Shown here: piece by piece, positions 48,406 to 59,254 of the stretch | Position numbering within the stretch: position 1 is the first letter of the stretch | Layout: each line of letters starts with the position of its first letter | Origin: Anaeramoeba flamelloides | Taxonomy: Eukaryota; Metamonada; Anaeramoebidae | Assembly: GCA_027625915.1 (NCBI GenBank) | Contig: JANTQA010000057.1 | Location: 248,001-312,000, forward strand | Reading direction: 5' to 3' | Length of the DNA: 64,000 nt | Notes under the pieces: model-generated | What the model saw: only the letters and a program-made list of their open reading frames with translations | Databases searched by the model: none | Told to the model about the DNA's origin: nothing | Position numbers and translations under genes: made by a program

Positions 48406-49500
48406 CTAATTTTTTCCAGAGATAACTGGGAGATCTTGGGCGTGTTTTCCGATATCTTTAGAGTCTTCTTTTGGTGGGAATACTGTAATGACATCTGGTT
48501 GCTCAACAGAAACACCGATTTTACCTTCTGGATCGTATGGTTGCATGATTCTTACTTTGACACCAAACATACCTTGTTTCATCATGATGTGTCTAACAGC
48601 AATGTCAACCATGTCTTCTGCTGGTTTACCTGCTTTCAACATGTATCCGTCTCTGAATTTGACGCCTCTGGCTCTTTGCCCTCTGAGCTTTCCTGCAACT
48701 GTGATTTCAATACCTCTGGCTCCTCCTTCCATTGCAAATCTCATGGCGCCATAGCAAGCTCTAAAATGGTTTAAAATTTGAATTTTGTACATAGGAATTA
48801 TTCATTACAATCAAAATTTTGGATTAGGTTAATTGGGTTTCCAAAAGTTGTTGGAAAAAGGAAAAGAAACACAACTAAAAAGACATTTTTAAAAAAAAAT
48901 AAAGAATAAAAGCAAACCTTCTGACTGGAAGACCAGCAAGTAATTTGAATTTAATGGACTCAGCTTGAGAGGCTGCTGATAAGGATCTTCTTTCAACACG
49001 ATCAGCATATAACTCAATTCCTCCTTCTTTAAATCCAAATCTTTTTTCTACAAGAGAGGTTAATTCTCTAATTCTTCTTCCTTTTTCGCCTGTTCGAATT
49101 TTTGTTTAGTTTTACAATGAGTTTTAAAGATAAGATTCAAAGAAAATTTTGGTTTGTTGACAATAAGGAAGGTTAGACTCAATTGAAAAAATAAAAAAGA
49201 AAGAAAAAAATAAATAAAAAAAAAAAAAAAAATAAAGCAAAAAAAACAAAAACAAAAGAAATTTTTTTTTTTGTTTTTTTTTGATTGTGATTTGTGAAAA
49301 TTGTGAAGAGGAAATTGCTATTTACCTAAAACTTTTTGTGGTGCAGTAGTTTTAAGAACAACATCAGTCCTTGATGCTGTTACTCTTACATCTAAACCTA
49401 CATAACCGTCTTCGCCAATTTCTCTTTCAAAAAATTCTCCAAGTTCTGATTTGAAAACGCCATCACCAACAAATTTTTTTTTCTTTGAGATTTGTGTCAT
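48406..49500 (-). CDS. RPS3: Small-subunit ribosomal protein uS3 (RPS3), 233 residues
   Basis: Three exons on the minus strand: 49326-49500, 48918-49089 and 48406-48760. The introns of 236 and 157 bp have GT-AG ends. Joins give [16 protein letters not shown] and [13 protein letters not shown], both as in eukaryotic uS3. Residues ~25-95 form the type-2 KH domain with the GEKG loop. The C-terminal uS3 domain follows (GCEV-like [39 protein letters not shown]). The protein sits at the mRNA entry channel of the 40S subunit. It is slightly shorter than the human protein, ending in the usual charged tail. Codon use is visibly less AT-biased than neighbours, as expected for a highly expressed gene. 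Long plus-strand frames across exon 3 are shadows. Confidence 0.96.
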
Positions 49501-50316
49501 TTGGGATTGTGAATAAATTATTTGGTATTATACTAAATAGAGATTTATTGCTTTTGAAAATTAATAATATTGAAAGATTTTGTAAAAAAAATGAAAGTTT
49601 ATTGTTTTGATCTTTGATTTTTTTCATTTCAAACTTGTACAAAACTCAAAAGTATCACTAAAAGAATATTTAAAGAAAAACTTGTTCAAGTATGTTAGTT
49701 ATAAAATTCTTTTCTTTTACAATCTTTTAAAGGTTAAAATTGATCTTTTTTAGTCAATTCTTTTCCCTTATTGAAATAGAGATCTAAGGTACGAATAAAA
49801 ATCAATGTATTGTCTATTTGTTGTAGTTTTTCAAATTGTTTATTAGATATATCACAACAACTCAAAATTTTTTCAAAAAAAAATCACTAAATTTTATCTT
49901 TTTGAAATACACCACGATAATAAACATTATTATTTATAACAATTTTCAAAAAGGTTTATAACTTTAATAGATACTAATGGGAATTGAAAAAAAAAAAAAA
50001 TGAAAATGTAGTTAAATAAATAATAAAATAAAAAATCAGTGATTTTCGACGGTACAAATCTTCAACCTTGTTGAAATTGAAAGAAAAAAATCCAAAATTT
50101 GTAAAATATCATTAGTAGGAAATTTCAATTTTTATGGGCATTTAGATCTATACAAAAAAATTGAAAATTTTGAGATTGTTTATCAGATCTACAATTAATT
50201 TGAAAAAAAATTGAAAAAAAGTTCCGTGCCCGAAACAATCCCTGGGTTTGTTGCATGTAGTTAGAACAGGAATATTCTTTAATTCAAAATACTAGAAACC
50301 ACGCGTTTAATTAATA

Positions 50317-50347
50317 CAACACACACACGCACACACACATATATATA
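50317..50347. repeat. (CA)n then (TA)n microsatellite
   Basis: ACACAC with one CGC interruption passes into TATATA. Confidence 0.9.
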
Positions 50348-51848
50348 ATATAAAGTATATTTGAAAATTTTTCGAATGTTAGAATCATTTAAAAAAAACC
50401 CAACTAATGATTATTTAGAGCATCAACACAACGAAAAAAAAAACAATAGAAAATACTATTATATCTAGATAAATTAAAAAAATAATAAAATAGATTATTG
50501 TTGGGATAAAAGCTTGCATTATAAAATTTGAAGATCATAATAAAAATTATTTTTGGGTGTTTGGATGATTTCTCCTTGAAACGGTCTGAAAAATTATTTT
50601 AAATTGTATTAAAATATATTTACATTGAAACAAAAAACGGGTACAATTAAACTGATAAAGGCAAAGAAATGTTTTGAAAATTTTTCCTTAGTTTTTCATT
50701 TTGGAAATTTTTTAACAGAGCTTTGAATGAAGTATTTTATTGATTTAAGGGAGTAGCTACACAATAAGACATGATAAAAATCCGAGAGAGATGAGATAAG
50801 AGTATTTTATTTTAGTGGCGTGTGATCGTAGGTTCTCTAAAAATTTATTTTAAAAAATTATTTGTTATTTTTGTTTTAGTAATGTTCAACAATAAAAAAA
50901 AAGAGAATATATTGATAAAATAGTTTTGATTTTTTTTTTTTATTTAAATCTTTTTAATTCCAAAAATTTTGGCATGTTTTAAACAATCAAAAGAAAAGAA
51001 ATATCTGTCCATTACATCCAATTTGGAAATTATTTGATTTTACAAACTATTTCTTTTTTTTGTCTTTTTTGTTTTGTTTTCATTTTCTTTTTCCATTTAC
51101 GAAATATGTTTCGTATGATCTGGAATTTTTTGTTCGATCGTTTGATAGAATGTTAGTGTTGAGTTTCTTAAATTAAAAAATCACACACAATTGGTCCATT
51201 GTATCTTATAATTTGATCGATCAACAATTTTTGGTGTAATTTTAGAAAATTAACCAATACATTTATTGTTCAGCTCCTTTTATTATTTTGGACACACTGA
51301 TTTCGATTTTTTTGTTTTATATTGTTTTCATTTATTTGGATGTGATGGGGTACTAATAAAAACATTAATACTATCTGACTTAAATGTGATTTTATATTAC
51401 GTTTGGAAAAATATAATAAAGTGAGTTTCTGCTTCTCTATTTTGCCTCTTTTGGATTTTCTGATGTATCCAAATTTTTGGAATCTATTTAGTTTTTTTTT
51501 TGGGAGAAGATAATTTTAGATTCTTAGAATATAACTTATAACTATTTTGTCGTTTAAAATTTGTTAGAATATAATCATATTCACTTCTCCAATTCCACTA
51601 AACCCAAGGATTTAAAAACCTAACCAGTAATAATTTGGTTTAATTATGATATTTTTGGAATCCTTCTAGCTGTTTAAGACCCATTCATATTTCCTTTTAT
51701 GATTCTCCCAATTGTATTGTTGTTGTTCATTTTAAGCAAAATACATTAATCCCAAATGCCACTGATAAAAAAAATAGTTCTAATTGCTTTATCTTGTCAT
51801 GAAAAAAAAATCAAAAATGAACAAACAATAAAAAATGAAAAAAATAAA

Positions 51849-51943
51849 TGCCACAATAGAATATTGAGAAAAGGATAAAAGATAAGTCATTCCACATTAG
51901 AAATACTATTTTAAGCAATTCAACTCAACATTCTATTGTGGCA
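51849..51943. repeat. Foldback repeat, 20-bp arms
   Basis: Left arm TGCCACAATAGAATATTGAG and right arm CTCAACATTCTATTGTGGCA are inverted copies with one mismatch, 55 bases apart. It may be a tiny MITE. Confidence 0.8.
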
Positions 51944-52167
51944 ATTTCTTTGAGACTTTGAAAAAAAAAATAAAAAAATCTAATGAGTGAAGTACTTTAA
52001 ATAATAAAAATCAATGAGTTACATCCAGAGTAATAAATGTTATTTTCTTATCCTTGTCAAAATTGCAAAAAAGTGAAAAATTTTCCTTTACCGTGGCTAC
52101 TCCCTTCAATATGAAGAAATTTTGTAAAATTAATGATTGATCTTCAAAATATTCTCTCTCAAGACTG

Positions 52168-52418
52168 TTTTTAAAGCTCTAACCCCAGTATAAAAGAAAA
52201 AAAAGTGACATTTTTTTTGTCATTTTTTTTCAATTAACTTTTTTTTAATATCTTTAAGTTATAATTTTGAACCAAGTATTTAGCTAGGTTTGAATAGGAA
52301 TCATTTTTACATTTCAGGCAACCTTTTGTAAATGGGGTTTTTGAAAAAAGAGATTGAAAAGAAATGACAAAAAAAAATGTACTTTTTTTTCTTTTATACT
52401 GGGGATAGAGCTTTAAAG
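52168..52418. mobile_element. MITE-like element with about 55-bp terminal inverted repeats
   Basis: The left end TTTAAAGCTCTAACCCCAGT and following AGAAAAAAAAGTGACATT pair with the right end TACTGGGGATAGAGCTTTAAA preceded by the complementary poly-T stretch. Only a few mismatches occur over more than 50 bp. The centre is AT-rich, without coding content. Confidence 0.82.
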
Positions 52419-52663
52419 GAAAGTTATAAGATTATAATAAAAGAAATTGAATCTAAAATTTTTTTAAATTTTTTTTGAATTTATAAGTAGCTATAAAGTA
52501 CGTAATAAAAGTATTATAAGTCAGGTTTCAAACTACCGAATTCACCCGTTTTAAGTGATTTGTATAACACACAAGAAAACCATTATTCTCCACTTTTTTA
52601 AAAGAGTTGTAATACGCAATTAAAGTTTTTTTATTTGTGGTTCCATTGAAATATAACAATACT

Positions 52664-52883
52664 CTCAGTTGTAAAAAAAAAGGAAACAAAATTTTCATTC
52701 ATCTTTCCAAAAAAAGATTGGTAAAACAATGGAATATTTCAAATTTTAAATTCTAAAAAGAAGATTTGTTTATCCATTTCCCTTTTTAGAATTGGGAACT
52801 TTGATTTTTTTTAATCTTTGACAGTGTGATTTTTGGTTAACCAGTAGTAAAATTTTGATCTTTTTATTTTGCAATTAACAGTA
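52664..52883. repeat. Repeat family D, copy D3
   Basis: The left end AGTTGTAAAAAAAAAGG with AAAATTTTCATTCAT and the right end AAAATTTTGATCTTTTTATT with GCAATTAACAGT match D2. The middle keeps the GGAATATTTCA and GGGAACTTTGAT words. Confidence 0.75.
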
Positions 52884-53177
52884 ATGGGGACTTTCTGTTG
52901 GTATGTTAATCAAAACAATCAAGCTATGAGGAAAAAAAAATAAACAATTAAACAAAAAGCTTTTTATTCATTCCTTTTTTTTTTTGAAAAAATGTTTATC
53001 ATAAATGAAGAATAAGAATGTTATTTTAAATCCTGCTTGATCCAATAAAGCGAATGAAAATAAGACTAATTAAATTAATTCCTGAAAAAAATAAATAGAA
53101 GAAATAAATTTGGTTATTTGCTATTTGTGTAATTTCTTGTATGTGAAATAATCTCCAAGAATAGAAAATTGTTGTGA

Positions 53178-54149
53178 TTATTTGATATACCTTAAGATGG
53201 CTTTTACTCCTTTTTCAACAATTTCTGGTGGTGGGAATGATAATTTTTCATTTCCTTGCAAATTTAATTCCCATAGATTAACCAGACTTGAAAATGAAGG
53301 AGGGATTGTGCTTAATGAATTATTTGAAAAATCAATAATGCGAAGCTGTATTAAAGTTGAAAGGGTTTGTGGAAGTGAAGATAGTTTATTGTTGTTCATA
53401 TAAATCCGAACAAGTGACTTTAATGGTTAATATACAAGAAATAAAAAAGAAAATAGAAAGAATTAAAAAAGAGGAAGAAATTTTGAATATTGAAAAAAAG
53501 TTTTTGTTTTTTGTTTTTCTTTTTTCTTTTTGTTTTGGGTTTTTCTTTTTTCTTTTTGTTTTTTCTTTTCTTTTCTTTTCTTTTTTGAATTTATATTGGC
53601 TTTGTTTTTTTTTTTGTCTTTGTTGGTTGCAAAAAAGAAGAATAAAATTCAAATAATCAAATAACAAACTTTAAGTTGAGAAAAGGATTTTGGAATAATT
53701 TTAATATTATTTTGACTGGCATCGAGTATTGTTAGCTTTTTCATGGTTTCGATCCCTTTGGGGAATTTCCTTAAACCACATTTGGAAATATCAAGCTCTG
53801 AAAGGTTTACAAGAGGAGACAGATCTGGCAATTTACCAATGTCTGGGTTGTTCCCCACATGAAGCCATTCAAGATTGGTAAGCTCGCTAACTTTTTCAGA
53901 AAGCGAGGTTAATTGGTTATTACTGAGAATTAATTTTCGAAGTGAAGTTAAACGGTAAATCACGTCTGGGATTTCGGTGAGATTGTTGTGGCTTAAATTA
54001 AGCACCTCAAGCTCTGAAAGTCGACTAAGCATTTTATGATTAAAAGAATCAAGGTTTTGATAGGAAAGATCAAGTTTCCATGCACGGTTTTTGACGGCCA
54101 TCTGCACAATTTGATTTAAGTCAAATGTTCTTGTTAATGTTTTGCTCAT
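53178..54149 (-). CDS. Leucine-rich-repeat protein, 239 residues, two exons
   Basis: Exons are 53670-54149 and 53178-53417. The 252-bp intron (GTTTGT to TTAAAG) is in phase 0 and joins FSQLK to SLVRIYMNNN without breaking the repeat register. About eight LRRs of the 22-24-residue SHOC2/plant-PIRL type run through residues ~25-225 (for example LNLSHNNLTEIPDVI, LILSNNQLTSL, YMNNNKLSSLPQTL). The closing GVKAILRYIK is the short helix that often follows such arrays. There is no signal peptide or other domain, so it is probably a cytosolic protein-protein interaction scaffold with unknown partner. The intron is pyrimidine/purine biased and gives false frames on both strands. Confidence 0.88.
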
Positions 54150-55280
54150 TCTTTAATTCTTTTATTTGATTTTTGTTTTCTTGTAAAAAGGAACTGTAAT
54201 AAGATAAAAAAAGCAAAAAATAAAAAATAGACACTTTTGAAAGATAGTCAACCTGTTTTTGAATACAATGAGAATGTTGATCTTGATAAATATATCTCGA
54301 GAAAAATTTTAAATTCTATGGTAAGATATGAGGTTCTTTTTTTTGTGAATAACTTGGGCTTTTTGCTGTTTTTTGATATGAAAATCTGGTAAAATTTCAT
54401 ATTATCCTTTTTTTCATTTCAAGATATCTGACATTCAGATAGGATTCATGATTTGTCCCATAGATACATACAAACTGAATAAAAAAGGACAACACAATTA
54501 AATAGAGAGTAAATTTTACAAGATATTTGTTTGAATTTAATAATAGGATTAGAATAGGAAATAAGATTTAATTTTCATGTTGGTTTTCCTGATAGTTTTC
54601 TTTAACAAATCAAGTTTGCCAAGGAATAGAACTAGAATTTGTGATCTCTATTTATTTGCTCGAGATTTTTTTCTGAGATACGCTTGTATACTTTGGGTAC
54701 ACTATGAAGTGGTCAATGATTGGAATATCTTTAGGATTGAAAAGTGATAACCAGCTATAATTGTCGTCATTTGAATTTCAAATAAAAGTAGTAAAAGAAA
54801 AATGAAAATAGTTTTCCAACAAGTGTTCAAATGTAATCTCGAAAAGAAGAAAAATGATCTTTTTGATATTTGTAAAAAAAAATAATTCTAAAAATGGAAA
54901 TTTAACAATTTGTTAATTAGTGACCAATTTAAATAATTTACTATTCAATACTATTTAAATGAGATTTTTTAGAACTATTTAAGCCATCTAGAACGAATAT
55001 ATTTGAAATTTAATTCCAACACTTTAATTATAGACAACTTCTATGGTTAAGTTCATCCCTTAAATGAATTTTTGAATCTAATCAAGAAGATATAAAAAAA
55101 TTGACTCTTCATTTTGTTTTCTTGAATAGTTTGAATTTTTGGAACAAAAAAACAGATAAGACTTTAAAGTTTCAGTTAACCTTTTTTTAAAATTTCGTGA
55201 ATATAAAATTCTTGATTTTTCCCTAATTTCAATATTTTGAGAATCATTTTTTCGTTTATTTTATTATCTTCTTTTTTCAA
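54150..55280. other. Shared 5' region of divergent LRR and Tvp15-like genes
   Basis: The two start codons face away from each other across 1.13 kb, so this must hold both promoters. I see no TATA-like element distinct from the AT-rich background and no repeat. Confidence 0.5.
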
Positions 55281-56706
55281 ATGAAAATACCTTTTGGTAA
55301 AACAACACTTGAATTTGTTTTTGATCTGATCACAACAGCTATTTCAGGAACCTATTTTGTATGGTGTTTTATTATGATGTTTATTTTATGTACTGCCGAT
55401 TTTAATATGGATCGTATGTTTTACTACATCCCTTTTTTTTTAAAAAAAAAACGATTAAATATTTTTTTGCTAACATTAACAAATACAAAATATGAAAGAA
55501 AGAAAAAGAAAAACAAAAACAAAATTCTAAAAATCTTTATATTTTTAGTTTCCCAACGACCCTTTAATATTCTTTAATTTTTGTTTATTTCCAACCATTT
55601 CCTCATCACAAAACTAATAAATTTAAAATGATCTTCAAAATTGATCTTTAACAAATTATACACTTTTAATCACAAATAGAATTTTTCCTGTCTTTTTACG
55701 GATGGTAAGCAATACTTTTTGAGATTACTCTTTTTTTTTTTTTTTTATTGAAATCTGGCTTTGTGTTTTTGTGTGATTGAAATTGACCCTTCTGATTTTT
55801 TTTTTTTTTTTTTTTACCTTTTTTTCTTCTTTTATTTTTTCATTGACTCGCTTCATTAGGATTTTTGGAATGGTACCTTTCTTCTGGCCTTGGATGGATT
55901 TCCCTTATTTCTTTCAAAATTTTGGTACACTTAAAACTTATTATGGTATTGGGTGGTTTTCTGTATTTGCTGGAAGCTTTGGTAAATTTAATCTTATTTT
56001 TTTTCTTTTGTTTTGTTTATTTTTTTTTCTTCTTTTTTTTTTTTTTTTTTTCAATTTTTCTTTTTTTTTTTGAACAGGAATGAAAGGATCGAAAAAACCA
56101 TTTTAAACGTATTTTTACATCTTAATTACAAAATATCTTTGTTGATTTAAATAGGTGTTGGTCTTGAACAAACACACAAAGGACCATTTGCAATGTAAGG
56201 AATTAGCTTTTTTATTTATTTTTCCATTCCCAATAATTTAACCTCTTCATTTCAAATCAATCAAATTCAAATTGTATGTCTAATTTAATCTTATTAATTT
56301 CAACTGCTCTCTCTCTCTATTTTTTTTAACTTTACTTTCTCTTTGGACAAATGATGTTTCGAAAAAATTTAATTTGGATTTTATTGAATCTTTTAATTTT
56401 ATTATGTGATTTTGAATACTTGCTCTTTGTCTTTATTTATTTGTTGTTTTGATAACCAAAAGGGGTTTAGTTATGATGATTGTTGGACTTATCCAAATCA
56501 TTGCAGGTAAAACCTTCTTTTCAGATTATGAAAAAAATGATGGATTAGAAAACTTGGGAACAAGAACAACAAAAATTACAAGTACCTCAACAAGCCACAA
56601 AGACGTAGAAGCTGAAGGCAACAAAGGACAAGAAATTAAACAAACAGAAGTAACCTCAAGCAGTAGCGAATCATCATCATCTGAATCATCATCAGATCAA
56701 GTTTAA
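55281..56706 (+). CDS. Four-span Golgi-type membrane protein, Tvp15/COPI-associated-like, 187 residues
   Basis: Five exons: 55281-55413, 55680-55704 (25 nt), 55860-55981, 56155-56194 (40 nt) and 56463-56706. All junctions are GT-AG and the joined frame stays open: NMD|QFFLSFYGW, GW|IFGMVPFF, GSFG|VGLEQT and FAM|GLVMMIV. Four hydrophobic spans lie at residues ~12-38, 46-64, 78-98 and 105-122. They are linked by an FQNFGTLKTYYGIGWFSVFAG segment that resembles the FLKSYFGRGLFYLLLG-type core of COPI-associated/Tvp15 proteins. A polar Ser/Glu-rich C-terminal tail follows. Such proteins reside in Golgi membranes and associate with vesicle-traffic factors. The family call is by pattern and moderate; a MARVEL-type protein is the alternative. 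The very short exons are the notable feature. Confidence 0.72.
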
Positions 56707-57094
56707 AATAATTCTCTTGAAATAAGAACATAAGAGTAATTCTTAAATATATATAAAAATAAAAAAAAAAATATTTATATATTTAGAAACATAAAAATTT
56801 TAATTACTATTAGTTAAGAATATAAAAATTGAGAAATGAAAAGATTTCAATATCTTTTTTTTTTTTTTTTTATCATTGATTTACTGATTAATTGATGTTT
56901 AAAAAACTTTTTTGATCTTCACATTTAATAATAAAACAAGAATATATTATTTTTTATATATTTTCATTTTATAATATTATGTATAGATATATAGATATAT
57001 ATATATATCCCTTATCCCCCGAATTGGCCTAAAGTTCATCACTTTTAAAATAAAAGATTTAAAATGATATTGATATGTTAATAAAATTATTTAT

Positions 57095-57637
57095 ATATAA
57101 ACCCCAATTCAAAATTTTTAACACACCAAAATTCGATTTGTGAAAAAAAAAACTTATTTAATCAATTCAAGAAGATTTACCAAATTAGAACCATTCACAA
57201 ATTGAAATGTTAACACTTGTTTATAAATTACAATACTCACAAAACAATAAATAAATAATTATCAATACAAATAAATCATGGGTGTGTTAAAAATTTACAG
57301 AGTGAGCAAAACAAAAAAATACATTGGTAAATTTGTTGAAATTCTATTAGGAATATTGATCGATCAAATGGTTAGATACTACCAACTAATTTTATTTGAG
57401 TTCTTCTATTTGGTAGAACTTGACTTTTACCTAATATCGATGGTTGAAAAAAATTTTGATCCAACGAAACAAATTACGTAATTCAAACAATGAAATGAAA
57501 ACAAAAACTAAAAGATGAAAAAATGATTTTCATATTTTACAAAAATCAAAATTATCTCCAATTTCAATGAAATTGTATTATTGTGTTTGTTTGTAACGTT
57601 TTAGCTGTGTGGAAAATTTTGGAATTTTAGTTTATAT
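57095..57637. repeat. Repeat family T, copy T3 (MITE-like)
   Basis: It is nearly identical over its length to T1. The ends TATAAACCCCAATTCAAAA and TGGAAAATTTTGGAATTTTAG then TTTATA form imperfect ~30-bp inverted repeats, with TA-rich sequence on both sides. A 67-codon open frame inside (57278-57481) is not kept in T1 or T2. Confidence 0.87.
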
Positions 57638-58362
57638 ATATATCTATAATCCAGTTTATAATTTTAATAATCAGTCAAAAGAGTTCAAAGAAAAATTAAT
57701 TTTGTTATTGTGTTTTTTTTTTTGATCCTGGAAAAGAAAATAAAATAAAGATAAATTTTGTAATATTTTTTTAAATGATTTTTATTTTTATTTTTGAATT
57801 TTTTAAGCGAGAAATTTTTTTATAATTGTTCTAATTCAAAGCCATAGACATTAAATTATAAATAATAACCATTAAATAGTTTTGGTAATTTTATGATTAA
57901 TAGATTAAATTATAAAAAAGATAATACTTGGAATTTTTCATTATTTTTTCCAGATAAAACCTAAATAAAGATTGAATGTAGTGTAAAATCAAATATATGT
58001 CTATAGTTACAAATAAAATATTTAATATAAATAATTTTCTATAAGATCAATTCAGGTAATAGAAATTAATTAAAAAAGCAAAAATAAAAATATAAAATTC
58101 ATTTAATACAGTAGAATTGCATCAATAATAACTTGTTTGTTTGAAATATTCTTGAAAATACCTAAAAATCGAAAATAATCAAAAAATTTTTAACGAGTTA
58201 AAAACACGTTTTTTATAACTTCGAAGATTTCCGAGAGTAAATATACTCAGTTTAATGGTAGAATAACAATTTTTCTTTTAGAAAAAAATATTTTTTTTGA
58301 ATTTTCTGCTTTAAACTACTCTAAAGGGGTTTCGGGGCCTTTTGAGTATATTTGATTAATTT

Positions 58363-58566
58363 TTGGTAAGTATTAGGATAAATGTAGAGGTTTTTCAGGG
58401 CATTGGTATGTGTTGTGTTAGGTTGTGTATGGTGTCTCGTATGTTTAGATTAAACCAATTCCTTTTATGGAATGTGAAGTGGAATAAAGTATGGCTTAGA
58501 TCACCTTGGGTAGGGTATGTGTATATTGTACGATTAGAATGTACTGGGTTATTTTTGGATTGTATT
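58363..58566. other. G/T-rich patch inside the inverted-repeat element
   Basis: This strand is unusually rich in G and T and poor in C for the window. The plus strand is open for 68 codons. The minus strand is open for about 55 codons with a protein-like reading that includes YPTQGDLSHTLFHF and KRNWFNLNIRD. No family recognised. It may be a remnant of the element's own coding sequence. Confidence 0.4.
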
Positions 58567-58567
58567 T

Positions 58568-59254
58568 AATAGTCGAGTCATTACGGTGAAATTTTTTATT
58601 CTGAAATCGAAAAAAAATTTTTAGTAATTTTTCTGAGAACTAACACCAATCAAAAACCAACCAACTTATGATGTACGATTGATCTCCAAAAATCAACAAG
58701 TAAATATGAGGACATTTTTAGAAAGAGTCGCCAAAGAGCGACACTCAATTTACAATTAGAATAGTTAGAATATACAATTTTGAAAACAACTATGCCATTT
58801 TGAAGTTTCACTCTTTGGCGCTTTTTGAGTTCTTGGTGATTTTTTTTTCTTATTTTTCATTTTTAAAATGAGTTATTTTTATCTTAAGAATATTACATAA
58901 TCCATACTTGGTCAAATTTAGAGGGTTACAATATAATCATAAATCAGATTAAATCGAATTAAATTGATTGTGAAATTCAAGAAAGCAATTTGTTTTAATT
59001 AAAGAAATTTAACCATTTGGAAATAGAAAATGAGAAAAGATGAATTTTTTTTTTAAATTTTGATTTTTTGAAATTGAGAACTCTTTCAAACTTATTTTTC
59101 TTTGTTGAATTTTTTGTCAAAGAGATCTAATGAAATTTTTTTTTTTTGTTATTTAAATTTTGTTAACCAAAAGAAGGGCTATTTCACAATAAACTTTTTG
59201 GTCTCGGGTCACTCCTTGAGTATGGTGAATATTCACGATTAATGACTAGACCCT
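58568..59254. repeat. Repeat family R, copy R3 (about 690 bp, terminal inverted repeats)
   Basis: The left end TAGTCGAGTCATTACGGTGAA and the inverted right end GGGTCTAGTCATTAATCGTGAA are imperfect inverted repeats of about 22 bp. TTAA occurs at both outer edges. It is the least damaged copy. No coding content. Confidence 0.8.

Larger units (their letters stand above)
49501..53177. other. Intergenic between two minus-strand genes, with two inverted-repeat elements and D3
   Basis: The 5' side of RPS3 (49501-50200) is AT-rich with no clear element. A (CA)n/(TA)n run is at 50317-50347. A foldback with 20-bp arms lies at 51849-51943, a 250-bp MITE-like element at 52168-52418 and family D copy D3 at 52664-52883. 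No gene was seen. Confidence 0.6.

Noticed and set aside
48436-48774. Plus-strand frames of 112 and 88 codons
   Set aside because: They lie exactly opposite RPS3 exon 3, whose conserved protein sequence explains the open frames.
53357-53667. Frames of 93-99 codons on both strands
   Set aside because: They cover the homopurine/homopyrimidine intron of the LRR gene.
57278-57481. 67-codon frame in repeat T3
   Set aside because: The same sequence in T1 and T2 is frame-disrupted, and there is no recognisable domain.
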